Below are positions 1 through 11,540 of a stretch of 64,000 nucleotides of DNA, in pieces. Made by a program: the position numbers and the translations under genes. The notes below the pieces were generated by a model. It did no database searches, was not told the origin of the DNA, and saw only the letters and a program-made list of their open reading frames with translations. The stretch lies in NCBI GenBank assembly GCA_033085395.1, contig JANQBS010000006.1, positions 248,001 to 312,000 of the forward strand, read 5' to 3'. The DNA comes from Xanthoparmelia taractica. Lineage: Eukaryota; Ascomycota; Lecanoromycetes; Lecanorales; Parmeliaceae. Position 1 is the stretch's first letter. Each line of letters begins with the position of its first letter.

Positions 1-1289
1 GCGAAGTCGTATCGAGAGTGTTCAAGAATCGATACAGAGGCCTGCCCCAGGTATTCGCTAATGAAACCTTGCCTGTCTCGGATGCGCTAATATTTGCTGA
101 ATCCCCAGTATATGGTTTCCAACGGTCGTGGCAATAAGGAGACTTCAGATAAAGATGATCATGGAGCTCCTCTATAAGTATATCAGTCAATGATGTTTCC
201 TGATTGCTGAAATAAATCCGAAGATCTGTCAGGGCGCCTATTTCCTCCAAGTCGGACCTTCGTATTATCCTTAACGCATCTTGCAAGAGATCAACAGCGG
301 GCAAGAAATGCTTGTCTGATATCCGAGCGTCCAGCTGTTCGGGGACTAGTTGTAGCTTCTCAATCTGTCCTAAGATCTGCAGCATATCATCATATTTCTG
401 TGAAGACAAGCCCAAACCTTTCAGCTCGGGCTTCGTGACCATGAGATTGGTTTTTGCACCTTGGACTGACTCCCTCAATGACTGAACACGGCTTTGGGAT
501 GCTTGGATGCTGGCTTGTATCTTATGAAAAGTTCCTATGGAGCTATTGAAGCCCTGATGATGTTCTGAGAGTCTTCAGCCAATGCATGAGTATTGTTGGA
601 TCAAGAAGACGAATCTGACCGTTCACAATTGCCTTGAGCGCTTTCTGCAGGTGTCTATTCGTCCGCTGGAAGTCTTGGTAATCATTGCCGCGCCCAAGGG
701 AGCTATAGTCCATCAACTGCAGGGCGATATGCACGGGGATACATTCATCTTTGGTTATGATGTCCCAGTTTTCGTGTATATGGTCGAGGACTCCTTATTC
801 GGTCATAGTGTTAGCTCTGGTAGGTATACTATGGCTCAATATGCTCATTCAAAGCAAAGACCCGCGGAAAAGGGACAGCAAAAATGCACTCAGTATTGCT
901 GTTCCTGCTGTGGTTGATGTCCCGCATCAAGGCAACGACTAACCTTCAATCTGCCTGCCTCCTGGTCCACTGCCATGCTGCCTTGCACCGTTCTGACCAC
1001 GCACTCCTCTGTCACGACTTCTACTTGTATCGTAGCCGTCTGTATCTCTTGTTCTCGATACCGAAAACCCTGAGGCTCCACTTGAACTATCGGCGCCTTG
1101 CCGTCGGAAGGAGGGTGGAGGTGGTTGAGTTTCAGGTTCTGATGGGGCGGATTGAGCGCCGTCATAGAATCTTCCATAGCCTCCTGGCCGGCGCTGTCGG
1201 CTGACTCCTAAGGAGTCTCCATCCTCCTGCGGATCTTCATAGCGGTTGGTCCTGTAACCGCCATTGGTGTAGCCGTTGCTATACGACAT
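1..1289 (-). CDS. SEC8: Exocyst complex component Sec8, N-terminal part (runs off the left edge)
   Basis: Subunit of the exocyst, which tethers secretory vesicles at sites of polarised growth. The start at 1289 opens a Gly/Arg/Ser-rich leader with RRPGGYGRFYDG, as in fungal Sec8. Exon 1 ends at 944 (donor GTTAGT). The next exon reads VLDHIHENWDIITKDECIPV and then IALQLMDYSSLGRGNDYQDF, followed by LQKALKAIVN. After a further intron comes EHHQGFNSSIGTFHKIQASI, then a coiled-coil segment with SQSRVQSLRE. These are hallmarks of the Sec8 N-terminal domain. The frame stays open to base 1, so most of the roughly 1000-residue protein is missing. It is divergent from the ornithine acetyltransferase gene. 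Family call is firm; the exon 1/2 junction (acceptor ATAAG) is inferred. Confidence 0.9.
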
Positions 1290-1893
1290 GATAGGATATA
1301 AAGGTGGTATTCGGTCGATGCCTAGGCATTGTCGGAAATTGTCTTGCTAGGGTGCTTCTTGTAGCGGTAGACCTGGACCGCTTACAGGTAGACCATCGAT
1401 TGAATATACATGGAGAAAAGATGGAGTGTATGCAATGACTGGCCCGGGGTCCCCTCCGTACATACCTCGTAGCCCCCGGCAGCGCCCCCAAAATAAAGCA
1501 CCACGAATGCACCTACGGGGCGGGCCGTGGCCGTTTACCGAGCAGAACTTGGGGGGCGAGGGGAAAAGAAAATCAATTCACATGGGGCAGTAAAAAAGAA
1601 ACCCATTTTCTCGACTACCATGCAGGAACTTTTGGTGTATATACAGCTCTCAAATTCCTGATTCATGAGCAACGGTTGATGTATCCACTGTTTCTTTGGG
1701 ATATAAAGACGAGACTGTCTTTTGGCTACTACGCTGCGTTTTGGCCGTGGGCGTGTTCATACCATGCCCTTTCCTTCTAGTTAACCTGGCATGACTCATA
1801 AAGACCGTATCAAATCTCGCTGAACTTTCGTTGATTTCTTTCACATGTCTTGTTGAGTACTTCCATTTGCGTTTTATATATGGGACCCAGCAT
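1290..1893. promoter_or_regulatory. Shared divergent upstream region of SEC8 and the ornithine acetyltransferase gene
   Basis: About 600 bases between two start codons pointing apart. Both promoters and leaders must lie here. I see no convincing ORF, RNA gene or clear operator. Confidence 0.5.
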
Positions 1894-3376
1894 GGCAGCT
1901 TTTCGGAAAACAGGTCAGTACGACGGTCTTAAACCCATGAAATTGGCACAGTGTTCTGGTTATTGACCATGAACAGTCTCCATTGGCGGCCAGGCTTCCC
2001 TATCAATGTGTAGACAAACAAGGCATTACTCTGCCCCCGTGGATGGATCTATTCCTGTGGCGAAGCAGAAATACGTCCCAACAACAGGCACTTACCCCAA
2101 AGGGTTTCTTGTTTCTGGCACCCATGTCGGCGTAAAAGCATCCAATACACGATTCCCGGACCTTGCACTCCTGACGTCCCAAAAGCCGGCATCTGCTGCC
2201 GCAGTGTTCACGCAGAACATATTCCAAGCGGCCCCCGTCACAATCAGCCGAAGCATCCTCAAGAAACGTTCTGGTGAAGGCATCAGATCCGTGATTATCA
2301 ATTCCGGCTGTGCAAATGCCGTCACAGGAAAAGGAGGGCTCGAGGATGCTGCTAGCATGGCGGCATCCCTCGACGGCCTAATACCCGACTCTTCGTCCCC
2401 AGACACCGCGCTTGTCATGTCCACTGGAGTAATTGGCCAGCGCCTACCCATCAAAAAGATCCTCCAAGCCGTCCCCAAAGCGGTGTCCAATCTTGGAAAC
2501 ACGCACGACTCATGGCTCACGACCGCTCGAGCCATATGTACTACCGACACCTTCCCCAAACTGCTCTCCACAACCTTCACCCTCCCCTCCTCTCCGCACA
2601 TCACCTACTCCATCGCAGGAATGACCAAAGGCGCCGGCATGATCCACCCAAACATGGCCACTCTCCTCGGGATCCTCTGCACCGACGCCGCCATCCCAGC
2701 CTCAACCCTCCAACCCCTCCTCGCCCACGCCGTCGAGCGCTCCTTCAACGCCATAAGCATAGACGGCAGCACCAGCACCAACGACACCCTCGCCATCCTC
2801 GCCAACGGCGCCGCCGGCGGCCACCCCATCACCTCGCCCACCTCAGACGACGGAAAAGCAATGCAAAGCGTCCTCACAGACTTCACGCAGCGGCTCTCCC
2901 AGCTCGTCGTGCGCGACGGCGAAGGCGCCACAAAATTCGTGCGCGTCCGAATCGTCAACTCGCCCTCGTTCCCGGACACAAAACTCATCGCCTCATCCAT
3001 CGCCCGCGACCCCCTGGTCAAAACGGCCCTGTACGGCAAAGACGCAAACTGGGGCCGCATCCTCTGCGCAATCGGCTACACGCAGGGCCTATCGTCCCCC
3101 CAAACCGTCATCCCGGCCCGCATATCCGTCAGCTTCGTGCCGACCGACGGGTCCGAAGCGCTCAAACTCGTCGTCGACGGGGAACCCGAGGCCGTGGATG
3201 AGACGCGTGCGGCGCATATACTCGCGGACGAGGACCTGGAGATTCTTGTGGATCTGGGAGGCGGAGAGGATGGGACGGGTAAGGAGGAGGCGAGTTATTG
3301 GTTTTGCGACTTCAGCCATGAATATGGTGGGTTTTACGTGCCGTTTAGAATTGCACAGTCTGGGAAAAGAGACTGA
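1894..3376 (+). CDS. ARG7: Arginine biosynthesis bifunctional protein ArgJ (ornithine acetyltransferase), mitochondrial
   Basis: Moves the acetyl group from N-acetylornithine to glutamate in the mitochondrial acetyl cycle of arginine synthesis; many family members also make N-acetylglutamate from acetyl-CoA. Two exons, 1894-1915 and 1977-3376, joined over a 61-bp intron (donor GTCAGT, acceptor AACAG), give 473 residues. The short first exon supplies a basic leader (MAAFRKTVSIGG) followed by RQTRHYS, as expected for a mitochondrial presequence. The core begins YPKGFLVSGTHVGVKA. GMTKGAGMIHPNMATLL holds the self-cleavage site, with the nucleophilic Thr near residue 236; also visible are SIDGSTSTNDT and GKDANWGRILCA. 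The second half is strikingly C-rich at third positions. A start at the later Met (2006) is possible but would lose most of the presequence. Confidence 0.95.
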
Positions 3377-3898
3377 CCTTGAATAGTGACAATCAACGCG
3401 GATTACCGGACTTGAGATCGGAAAGGGATCAGGTGGAGGGGTTCATCTTACCATACCCTATTATGTTGGCCACGGTGGTCAACGAATCGTGCACCAGAAT
3501 ACCAAATATGAATGGGATGTAGGTCTAACACTCTCGGGATCTTACTTTGAAAGCGAGACAAGCATTCCGCAAGATATGGCCGAGTTGTTTGGTTGTTAGG
3601 GTGCACAGAATGAAACAAAGAGCAATATTCTAGACTTTTGAATTATGATTCTGGTATAGATCCAGGCGTACATGTATATATACAATGGTATGCCTCATCA
3701 TATGCAAGCTTTGGCCGGACCTTGGACTTCATTCTCAATCGACACCACGGTCTCTTTTCCACATTCTCCCTCCCCCTATGCGCTGGAGGGATCCCAAAAC
3801 TTCGGGTCTTGTTCATCATCCCATCACCATCCCCTTCAGTCCGGCCACTAGCACATTTCCAAGTCAGCATTTCTATTCGTAGACCAACACTTGGAAAG
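3377..3898. other. Convergent gap between argJ and SEC61
   Basis: About 520 bases holding the 3' ends of both transcripts. No coding signal was recognised. Confidence 0.5.
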
Positions 3899-6149
3899 TC
3901 AAAGTGATGGGAGGATCTCTAAAAATGACCTACTGTCGCCCTCCTTCGCCGCAATTTCAAAGTAACCGTAGATAATGCTGCCATTGGGTCAGTTTAACAC
4001 TCTAGCGTACAGAAGCAAAGTACAATAGTGGCAGTACTCACGTCACGGCGAGTAAGATACCCGTCCCCGAGCCTAGAGCACCCATAAGATCACTGGCGAC
4101 AGACAGAGCGCCAATACAGGCGCCGCCGAACGCTGCTGCAGTAGGGATGATCCTCTTGAGCTCTCTATACATGCTTTGTTCCCGGTGACCGGCCATGACG
4201 AGCCCTTGCTCCTTGAGCTGCTTTGCTACATCCCGGGGTGCAGAGCCGCTGACTTCGATCCAGGTCTTCGAGAAGATAGCGCAGGCGGTTAACATGAATA
4301 CGATATAGATTGCGGTTTTCTGGAACGTCTCCAGTCAGCAAATCTCTCGTTGGAAATCACAATTTTCTCGTGGATCAATTGCGGCAGCTATACAAGTCTC
4401 GCAATAGGTACCACGACTCGATACTTCATAGAGGTTAGAGAGCTGGAACTAAAATGGTTGCTTACAACTGGATCAAGAATTGCTTCCGTAAAGTTGAGCG
4501 GCGGAGACATCTTCGACGTTTAGCAGTCAGCATTTATTCAATTTATTGAGATTCAGGACATGAAACATGTCACAGGAGTACGAAAACGTCCAAAGTACGT
4601 CTCACAACTCAGAATACGAGGGGAATAGGGGGAGGAAGGCACCCAGATTGGCAGACTTACATAGTAGGCAATTCCAGAGCTAGCGTAGAGTTGAGCGCTG
4701 CCTATTGCTCCTTTAGTCAGTTGCGAACACAGCCAATCAATAGGGCTATAAGATGTGTACATGCCCTCTCTTGATTCCCAAGTTCCAAGCAATTTGACAA
4801 GGAGGTTGTCACTAAATCTGGAATACAACATCTGCGAGACAAGAAAGATATTGGAACTGAGCGCTGATTGTAGCATGATCGGCATATTAGAGGTGCTATC
4901 GAAGTAAACAGTCAGCCCCTTTCCCAAAATTCTTCCTAGACGTAGAGATAGCTCCAGATACTAAATGATGGCAAGACGTACTAGAACAATCGGACCGGGT
5001 AGCTGCCACGCATTCCACGCTGTCGTGAGCTCTTTACTGGTATTTCTACGCGGAATCCCTGAAGGTAGATCACGGCGGCAAAGACCACCAAGGTTGCAAG
5101 TAGGTTCATGATGTTTGGAAGATTCTGGCGGTAAAACGCTTCCTGCAACGCTCTCTGCTTGTCTGGCCATGTGAGCAGAAGGTGGAAGAGTGCAACGACC
5201 GCGCCTTCAAACTCAGGGCCACGGCCGGTATTGATGGTCGTGGGAGAGAAGGCCTTCCATACAATGGATTCACATATGTTCGTGGCAATGAATAGAGAAA
5301 TACCGCTGGATATACATAAGCATTTAGACTTTTGTGATCAACGGAGAACACGATTTACCTTCCTAATCCGTAGCCTTTCTGCAAAAGCTCGTCTAGGAGA
5401 ATGACGATGAGACCACTGAGACACAACTGGACTACGAGTAGCACGCAAACGCCCGCGCCCAGGTCGGCCGGCTGGCCGTAAAGACCCGTTAGCACGAATA
5501 CCATAGCTTGACCAAAGGATAGAATCAGCGCGAATAGCTTTTGGGCAGTCTGGTAAAGCTCCCGGTCCGTCTTCAGGTCCAGGTTCACGTCAATGAGATG
5601 GGTGCCAGCAAGACTGTCCGTAAAAATCAGCAGAAGCTCGGCCGCAATCTTCCAAGCTTCGTGGAAAGTCTTACAGCTGGAAAACCATGCCGGAAGAGAT
5701 AATCGGTGTTGTACCAAGTTCCATGAGAGTTCCTCGGTTACTAGCCAACATCATCCGCAACCAGTATAGAGGATCCGAAGTATCTGAGGATACTATGCCA
5801 TAAAGAGGCATCTGGCCACATCTCAGATCTATGGCCTCGGCATCCTTTTGTGAAAAACGTACCTGGCTCATCACCAGAAATATCAAGAGGGTCAGGCCGG
5901 TCCACATCTATGCTACTTTAGCTTCCGTTTCCTCCGATACTGAACCCAGGAGAACGCCTTACGAGCTTCTGGTTAAAAGGGGTTTTGGTTTCTGGGGCCG
6001 AGACTTCGGGCAGCAAAGGAGTGAAGGGCTTGATCAGGTCGAGAAACCGTACTATAGCAGAAGAGATTAGTAATTGCTGTTGCTTGAGTAGGTCATGTAC
6101 GGAGTGAAAGGGATGCTAGGGGCAGGAGGGTGGACTGACGGCCGCTCAT
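3899..6149 (-). CDS. SEC61: Protein translocation channel Sec61, alpha subunit
   Basis: Multi-spanning pore subunit of the ER translocon. Exon 1 is only ten bases (6149-6140, ATG AGC GGC C), exon 2 is 6051-5963 and exon 3 is 5907-5863; together they read MSGLRFLDLIKPFTPLLPEV, then SAPETKTPFNQKL, then MWTGLTLLIFLVMSQ. Later exons give the plug and loop (MPLYGIVSSDTSDPLYWLRM), LAGTHLIDVNLDLKTDRELY, TSNMPIMLQSALSSNIFLVS and the cytosolic loop region KTWIEVSGSAPRDVAKQLKE. The C-terminal end is HREQSMYRELKRIIPTAAAF followed by GALGSGTGILLAVT, IIYGYFEIAAKEGD and a short divergent tail to the stop at 3899. About nine exons are needed. The 51-base intron at 5812-5862 is stop-free and in frame. The family is certain; the exact C-terminal tail and middle junctions are less so. 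Confidence 0.93.
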
Positions 6150-6991
6150 CTTTGCGAGGTCGCCGCAATGCGGACTTCAGCTATTGGAGTTTTCCGTAAG
6201 GGCAGTCAATAGCTCAAACTACGCGCCAGTTCGACAAAAGTGCCAACTCAATGGTGGTGGTGGCAGGGCTGCAAAGGAATGTCGGTATACAAAGTCGCGG
6301 TGGACGTTGGTTTTTAGAGAGGACACATTTCGGACCGCGCTAGTTTTTTGGCGGCATGGTCTCAGAGATGCCAAGGCCATAATACGGCAGGCTTTGTATC
6401 ACATCGTGCAAGTTTACTCTACTGCCCGAGGGTTGGCAAGAACTGGCTATAGCTTCAGTACACCATATGTTATCACCTCGAGTTTTTTGAGATAGTTTAT
6501 AAAAGTGAACGGTGCATAATCGACCCTCGTGCCATACGGTCAGAGGATTTCGGCTCACTCGTTTGCAAACGGATAAACCAGGGTATAAGTGTCTTCTACT
6601 GTAATAATTGAGCTATGTACGCCACTAGAATGGCCGTCCTCCCTAGCTCTGCATGCTGTGGCAGCACCTGAGCCCAATCTCCTCATCGATCAAATTGTGG
6701 AAAGATAAAGAATACCATCCTGAGCCGCCAACGCCTGGTCGAAAATGCCGTAGAATGAATCGCTTCGTGAAAAAGGCAAGCCAGAATCGAAGATATAAAT
6801 GAGTAATTTCGGTGTTCTCGTAACAGCGTGGGTGAAGTATGTACACACAAGGATCGGGTTCGACAAGTTGAGGGTGACCAATACTTGTGTGGTTACGGCG
6901 AGTGTTGGTGTCGTGGTAGGCTGCCATTGGCAATATGCTGCAATTCATATCGAGAGTACCGCAGTCATCTGACTGGGCCTTGATAAGAGAT
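6150..6991. other. Gap between the CBF1-like gene and SEC61
   Basis: About 840 bases: the SEC61 upstream region plus the 3' region of the CBF1-like gene (both are on the minus strand). ORFs here are short and resemble nothing known to me. Confidence 0.5.
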
Positions 6992-7952
6992 TCAGGTTTC
7001 GCCGTCGTCTGTGCCACCGGCGTCCTCATCTTTTGGCTCCAAGCCTGCGCTCTCGCAGGTCGTCCTCCAACGCGCAACTTCCCTCTGCGTGCGTTGGAGC
7101 TCGTCCTTCAATCTGTCAACACTGGAGCTCAGTTCCGAAATGGCCTGGTCGGTCAATAGCTTCTCAAGCGTCCATTTCTCAATGTTGCGTGCCTCGTTGT
7201 CCTTCAGCTGTATTATGAACTCGACGCCGCGTTGTAATATTGAGCCCTTATTCTTCTCGCAGCCTGGAACTATTTTTGCGAGCTCGTTAATGCCTTCATT
7301 GATGGTTTCTCGACGTCTTCGTTCCACTATAAATTTGGTAAGTAGGGAACCTGACCGAAATATCTAGGAACTCACCTTCTTTGTGGTTGTCTCTTCGGAC
7401 TTTATGCCATTCATCTGATCCCACAGGAGGCTTCCCGCCACTGTCCGCATCCTGTCCATGTGCGGCAGCCCCACCTTGGTAGGCATCAAGATTATATGGA
7501 GTCCCCTGAGTGTGATGATTTTGACCTTCGTCTGAACCTCCGCCCATATCAAATGAAGACTCCAATGGCCGGTCTGCATCGGTGCCAGAGCCTGAATTAG
7601 AGAATGAAAAATCTGTGGGTTGCGGTACTGTTAGCTGAGGCATACTCGCAGCAAGGGCTGCAGCTGCTGTAGTGGGTGCGGCATTGGCATTGACATTGGC
7701 AATATGCCGAGAGAGCTGTTCAGATATGCTGGTAAAGTCGTGATTATTCGAGTCGTTAGGGTATTGTTCGTGGGAAGAATCCGAGGTGTCTTGTCTATTG
7801 CCGTGCACGTTGTTGGAAGGAGGTGCATGCCGTGAGCCAGGCTGCCTCGCGCTACTAGTGTGGTCTGAAGATTCACGTTTCCTCTTATTGGATGATTTAT
7901 GGTTGTGGATTTGCTGCATACTCTCATGTTCAGGATAGCCGCGTGTAGACAT
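6992..7952 (-). CDS. CBF1: bHLH transcription factor of the CBF1 type
   Basis: Predicted nuclear E-box (CACGTG) binding factor; the yeast relative works at centromeres and sulfur genes. Exons 7952-7376 and 7326-6992 flank a 49-bp intron (donor GTGAGT, acceptor TTATAG) and give 303 residues. The first 190 residues are low-complexity, with a basic KRKRESSDH patch and S/N/A-rich stretches. The bHLH straddles the splice: WHKVRRDNHKE joins VERRRRETINEGINELAKIV, then PGCEKNKGSILQRGVEFIIQ. The basic region keeps the H, E and R pattern of E-box readers. Next is a leucine-rich coiled coil (KWTLEKLLTDQAISELSS) for dimerisation, then an acidic tail. The splice restores the exact family sequence, which supports the model. 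Confidence 0.9.
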
Positions 7953-8505
7953 ATTTGCAATTAGAGTAGAAGACGCTCTATGAATTTGAGAACGGATACG
8001 CAGTCTGTCACGACCATCAACCGTAGAATAATATGGCTATTGGATTTGTGATGTCGGTCCTCGTTCATGTAAGATTCAAATTTAGTCGTGTTAAATTTTG
8101 AATTGGGAAGAAGTGAAGTAGGTTCCAATAGGACTATTGACAACAAAGGTCAGCCGGTCTCAACACGCGGTCATGTGTAGAGGAGAGCATCACGAGGCAA
8201 GCACGCGTAGTACGGCATTCAGAATGCTCTAAACAGTCCATGTCTTATCTGACGACCCTCGAGCATTCATAGCGCCATTATAGTACCGATCGGCCTTGAG
8301 CATATTTGTATAGAAAGGCAGTGTTGCGTGGAAGGATAGGTCACAGTGTTGGGCTGGTAATATGGCACCCCATCATCCAGCAAGAGCTCCTGTTCCAAAA
8401 GCTCGCAGAATCCCAATGAAAGATAGACAACGGGTTCGTGGGCGAGTACATGATGCAACATTCATTTTTGCATAGTACTAGAATGACAGAGATGGAGTGG
8501 GGGAA

Positions 8506-8517
8506 GGGGGGGGGGGG
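8506..8517. repeat. G12 homopolymer tract
   Basis: Twelve consecutive G on the plus strand, preceded by further G-rich DNA (GGGGGAA). Upstream region of the CBF1-like gene. Confidence 0.9.
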
Positions 8518-8629
8518 TTTACTCACTTGGTGGATCACGCGCTTGGTGGTTCGAGTCCTGAGATCAAAGTCACGGGATTTCAAGGTGGGGGGTGGGAAAC
8601 CCTGGGGGGCATCTTTCTCGGCACAACGG

Positions 8630-8665
8630 AATTATTATTATTATGATTATTGATTTTTATTATTG
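8630..8665. repeat. ATT-rich imperfect trinucleotide repeat
   Basis: Consecutive ATT units interrupted by ATG and TTT. Simple-sequence DNA, non-coding. Confidence 0.7.
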
Positions 8666-10599
8666 AGGGCAAATTTTGGCGTGTGATCTCTCTTGCGAAA
8701 GAAGTGTGGAATTTTGTCCAACACCCCCTTTTTTCCTTTTTCCTTTTTCCTTTTTTTTCTCCACTGCGATACGGACTGGACGAACATTGATTGATATCAA
8801 CGAATGGAAAAAAGGTCACATGTTGTTATTTCTCCAAGCCGTCTTTGAGCTCTGCGATTGGTTCAAACGGTTCACAAATTGACTAAGGAGTGCCCTAAGC
8901 TATTGACTACCGTGCGGGGGCCTTGGAGAGTGGTGTGCACGAACTACTACTAGAGAAAGACGAATACCAAGCCCGTGAGCCCCCAAATGGTGGTGTGAAT
9001 TAGTCGTCCTGCTTATGCGAGTCATTCAAGGACCAAGAACACCGGGCCGGTTGGTTCAAACAAAGGGAGGGCGCCGGTCACCTTCTCGATATAACATAAA
9101 GCGCGGTATTGGTGGGTCTCGATGAGGAAACACGTACGCTCGATATAGAAATAAATTCAAGTATACCACTTCCAAATTGGTGAAGTCCGAGGATTGACCA
9201 ACGCCATCCACTCTACTGTGGCCATCGAAGCAAATCTTGACACCAATTGGAGTGCCCTGTCGCCAAAATTGCGGCCTCGTCAGAAAGTCCGACCAGTACC
9301 GGGTTCGTGAAAACAGTGGAGGCTAGGTACCTGGATTAGACTCCATGTCTACTACTTCGTCTCTGTCATATTAATTGTTAGCGTAACCCTAAGGCAGGGG
9401 CTCTAGCGTCTCTACAAAGACGAAGTACTCAATAACAGAGATTGAGCCTTGAGACATGTTACGGCAACCGTTCGTCTACAGGCATGCTCTGAAGCTTGAC
9501 AACCAACCCTTGAATAGGCAATACTGAGCCCGACTGTTCAAGTAACTCACTTGTTGAAAGGAGCATGAACGGTGATGACCTTCCGTAACATCGGCAACGG
9601 AGAAGATGCGGTGAAATAGCTGACATTAGAACGATTAAGCGGTACATGTCATAGCAGATCCTTCCTAAATTGCACTTTTTGAACAAGAACGAGATGGAAA
9701 CCTTCTTAGCCGTTCCAGCTGCTTTATTGCTCGGGCTTTTGCCTCGAAAAAGCATTGACTCCGGAATCTCTGTAGTACTTGCCTTATCTTCCTGAGGTAG
9801 CCTGCTTTCCATGTTTGCCTTCCTCAGGCCTGAGTTACAAGCCGATTTTATGAAGCAAAGGTCGTTCTTCAGTCCCGGACAAGACTCATGACCCAAAGGT
9901 CTTTTCAACAAAAGCTTAATCTTTGAGCTGTGCTCTATCATCAGGGTGCGGTGTACACGCGGACTGCGGATGGTGCAGGCGATAGGATGGGCTCAAACTG
10001 CTAGCATAAGTTGTGAAATGATGACCATGGTAGCCGGAGCGAGTGAGCCTCATGCATCTCCTTTTCCCGTTAATTAACCAATTGCTAACGTCAAAACCAG
10101 CTATGGGATCTCGCCGAAGGTCATTTTTGTGAAATCTAATTGGCGCCTTGGTCTCGGTTGAGACGGGCTTTTTTGACTGTGCTGGATGCTTGGTCTTTAT
10201 GCTATTCTACTTTTAGGAACCCAGCTTGCTGTGTGAACGCCCTCTACGCCATACCCTTCGTTCCAGACGAAAACAAAAAGCTTCTCTTATACTTAGGTAT
10301 AGTCACTTCCACACACGATCTCTTCGGACCGCGTCTATCATTACTTCGAGAAATCGTTTCCGGCATTCCAATTTTGTCCCTCTCAATTCTGCTTTTGCCA
10401 ACCGTGTCTCCTTCTTCGCATCTCTTCGAAGCCTTCGGCTCGTTTCATGGTAAGTAGAATCAGGCCTCCTAACCTGACGTGTGATTCTGTCTCCTCTTTC
10501 CATCTGCCTTTGCAATTCCTTCTTCATGAAGACTTATCCCCTCCTCTTAACGAGCAGCTTACCCCGAGGATACCGAGCCCAGTGCAAATCACGGGCAAT

Positions 10600-11540
10600 G
10601 ATATCGATGACCTCAGCGCCGCCACACTTACCTGCCCTCCCAAAGTTCCAAAGTCGCGCCTCCAATCCAATTCATACCTAGTGGTCTCAATTCCTTAGTT
10701 CCAGGGCTCCCACATCTCTCTCAATGGCATTCACTACCCCACATCGCACCCCGTCCGTCCTCGACTTGTGCGCAATGCCATCATCTTTTATCGCATCGAA
10801 TGCTTGTTTACTTTTCCCAGGGGTCTCGGTCCCACTCTCACCGCCGTCACTCCCGCGAGCGTAGTCAAGCTCTACACTTATAGCAACACCAAGCCTCTGA
10901 TTCGTAAAAATATGGACGAGAGTCGAGCAAGAGCTTGGGTTCCTCTGCTTTGCGGCCGCTTGGACGGCTGTGATTGTTGGTACAGCTACAAATTCAAAGT
11001 GGGTGGTCACAACTCACTGCAACCACAAATGACACTGTCAAATCCCTCAGTGCAAGGAAGCTAGAAAGCCGTTGCAGATTTTGCACCTGAAATTCAATTT
11101 ACCCCATTGAGAGGGTCTAAGGCTTTTATCGATACTCAAATACAGGCGTTCCAGGGCCACAGAGAGCACGCTACATTGACCTATGTACGGACAATTGTAC
11201 CTGAAGAGCGCACGATGGCTAGCCGACGGCTCCTCAAAGAATATCAAGGGAAGTCCTCCGAAGCGCTTCGAATGGCAGGAATACAATTCGCTGTCATGGG
11301 CACAGCAAGGATACTGGCTCTTAGTATCACCCATCCTCATAGAAGTTGTTGGGTTTACAACTACTGACGTATGATATCACTGCTAAAGCGCACTTGCAGG
11401 TTACGGGAGCATCCTTCGATACTCTCCACTGATTTTGAAAGAGGATGGCACTGTGGCCTTTCATGGCCGTATCACGACTCATCTAATGAAAGTATTACCA
11501 TCGTCCACCGTCATGTTTAGCACATTTGGAACCTTCTTTT
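10600..11540 (+). pseudogene. Decayed mitochondrial pyrimidine-nucleotide carrier (RIM2/SLC25A33-36 type)
   Basis: Pieces of one carrier occur in the right order but in alternating frames. First signature: AATLTCPPKVPKSRLQSNSY (10618-10677), compare the family's CPxDxxKTRLQS. Then RGLGPTLTAVTPASVVKLYT and ESRARAWVPLLCG (10804-10956). The second repeat signature is damaged: WTAVIVGTATNSKWVVTT (10961-11014), where the family has TATNPIW(L/V)(V/I)KTR. Next ATLTYVRTIVPEE (11170-11208), GTARILALSITHPH (11299-11340) shifting into EVVGFTTT for the family's YPHEVVRTRLR, and finally ILKEDGTVAFHGRITTHLMK followed by VLPSSTVMF (11432-11518). Stops, frame changes and lost basic residues in all three signatures argue against a working gene; introns cannot restore those residues. 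The functional copy, if any, lies elsewhere. Confidence 0.72.

Larger units (their letters stand above)
7953..10599. other. 2.6 kb stretch without a recognisable gene
   Basis: Upstream of the CBF1-like gene. It contains a G12 tract, an ATT-rich repeat, pyrimidine-rich DNA near 8720-8760 and scattered short ORFs. The longest is a 160-codon minus ORF (9459-9941) with no motif I recognise. I found no RNA gene. The first part is probably the CBF1 promoter and leader; the rest looks non-coding. Confidence 0.45.

Noticed and set aside
2092..3319. Long minus-strand ORFs opposite argJ (170, 151 and 76 codons)
   Set aside because: Antisense shadows caused by the C-rich third positions of argJ.
8520..8575. 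GGTTCGAGTCC, a good match to a tRNA gene B box
   Set aside because: The bases on either side do not pair into a T stem, and no proper A box, anticodon arm or acceptor stem is found upstream.
9459..9941. 160-codon minus-strand ORF
   Set aside because: No recognisable motif, no splice partners and composition like the surrounding non-coding DNA. Mentioned only under the gap.
10140..10457. 105-codon plus ORF before the carrier relic
   Set aside because: No carrier-like or other known sequence; probably chance.
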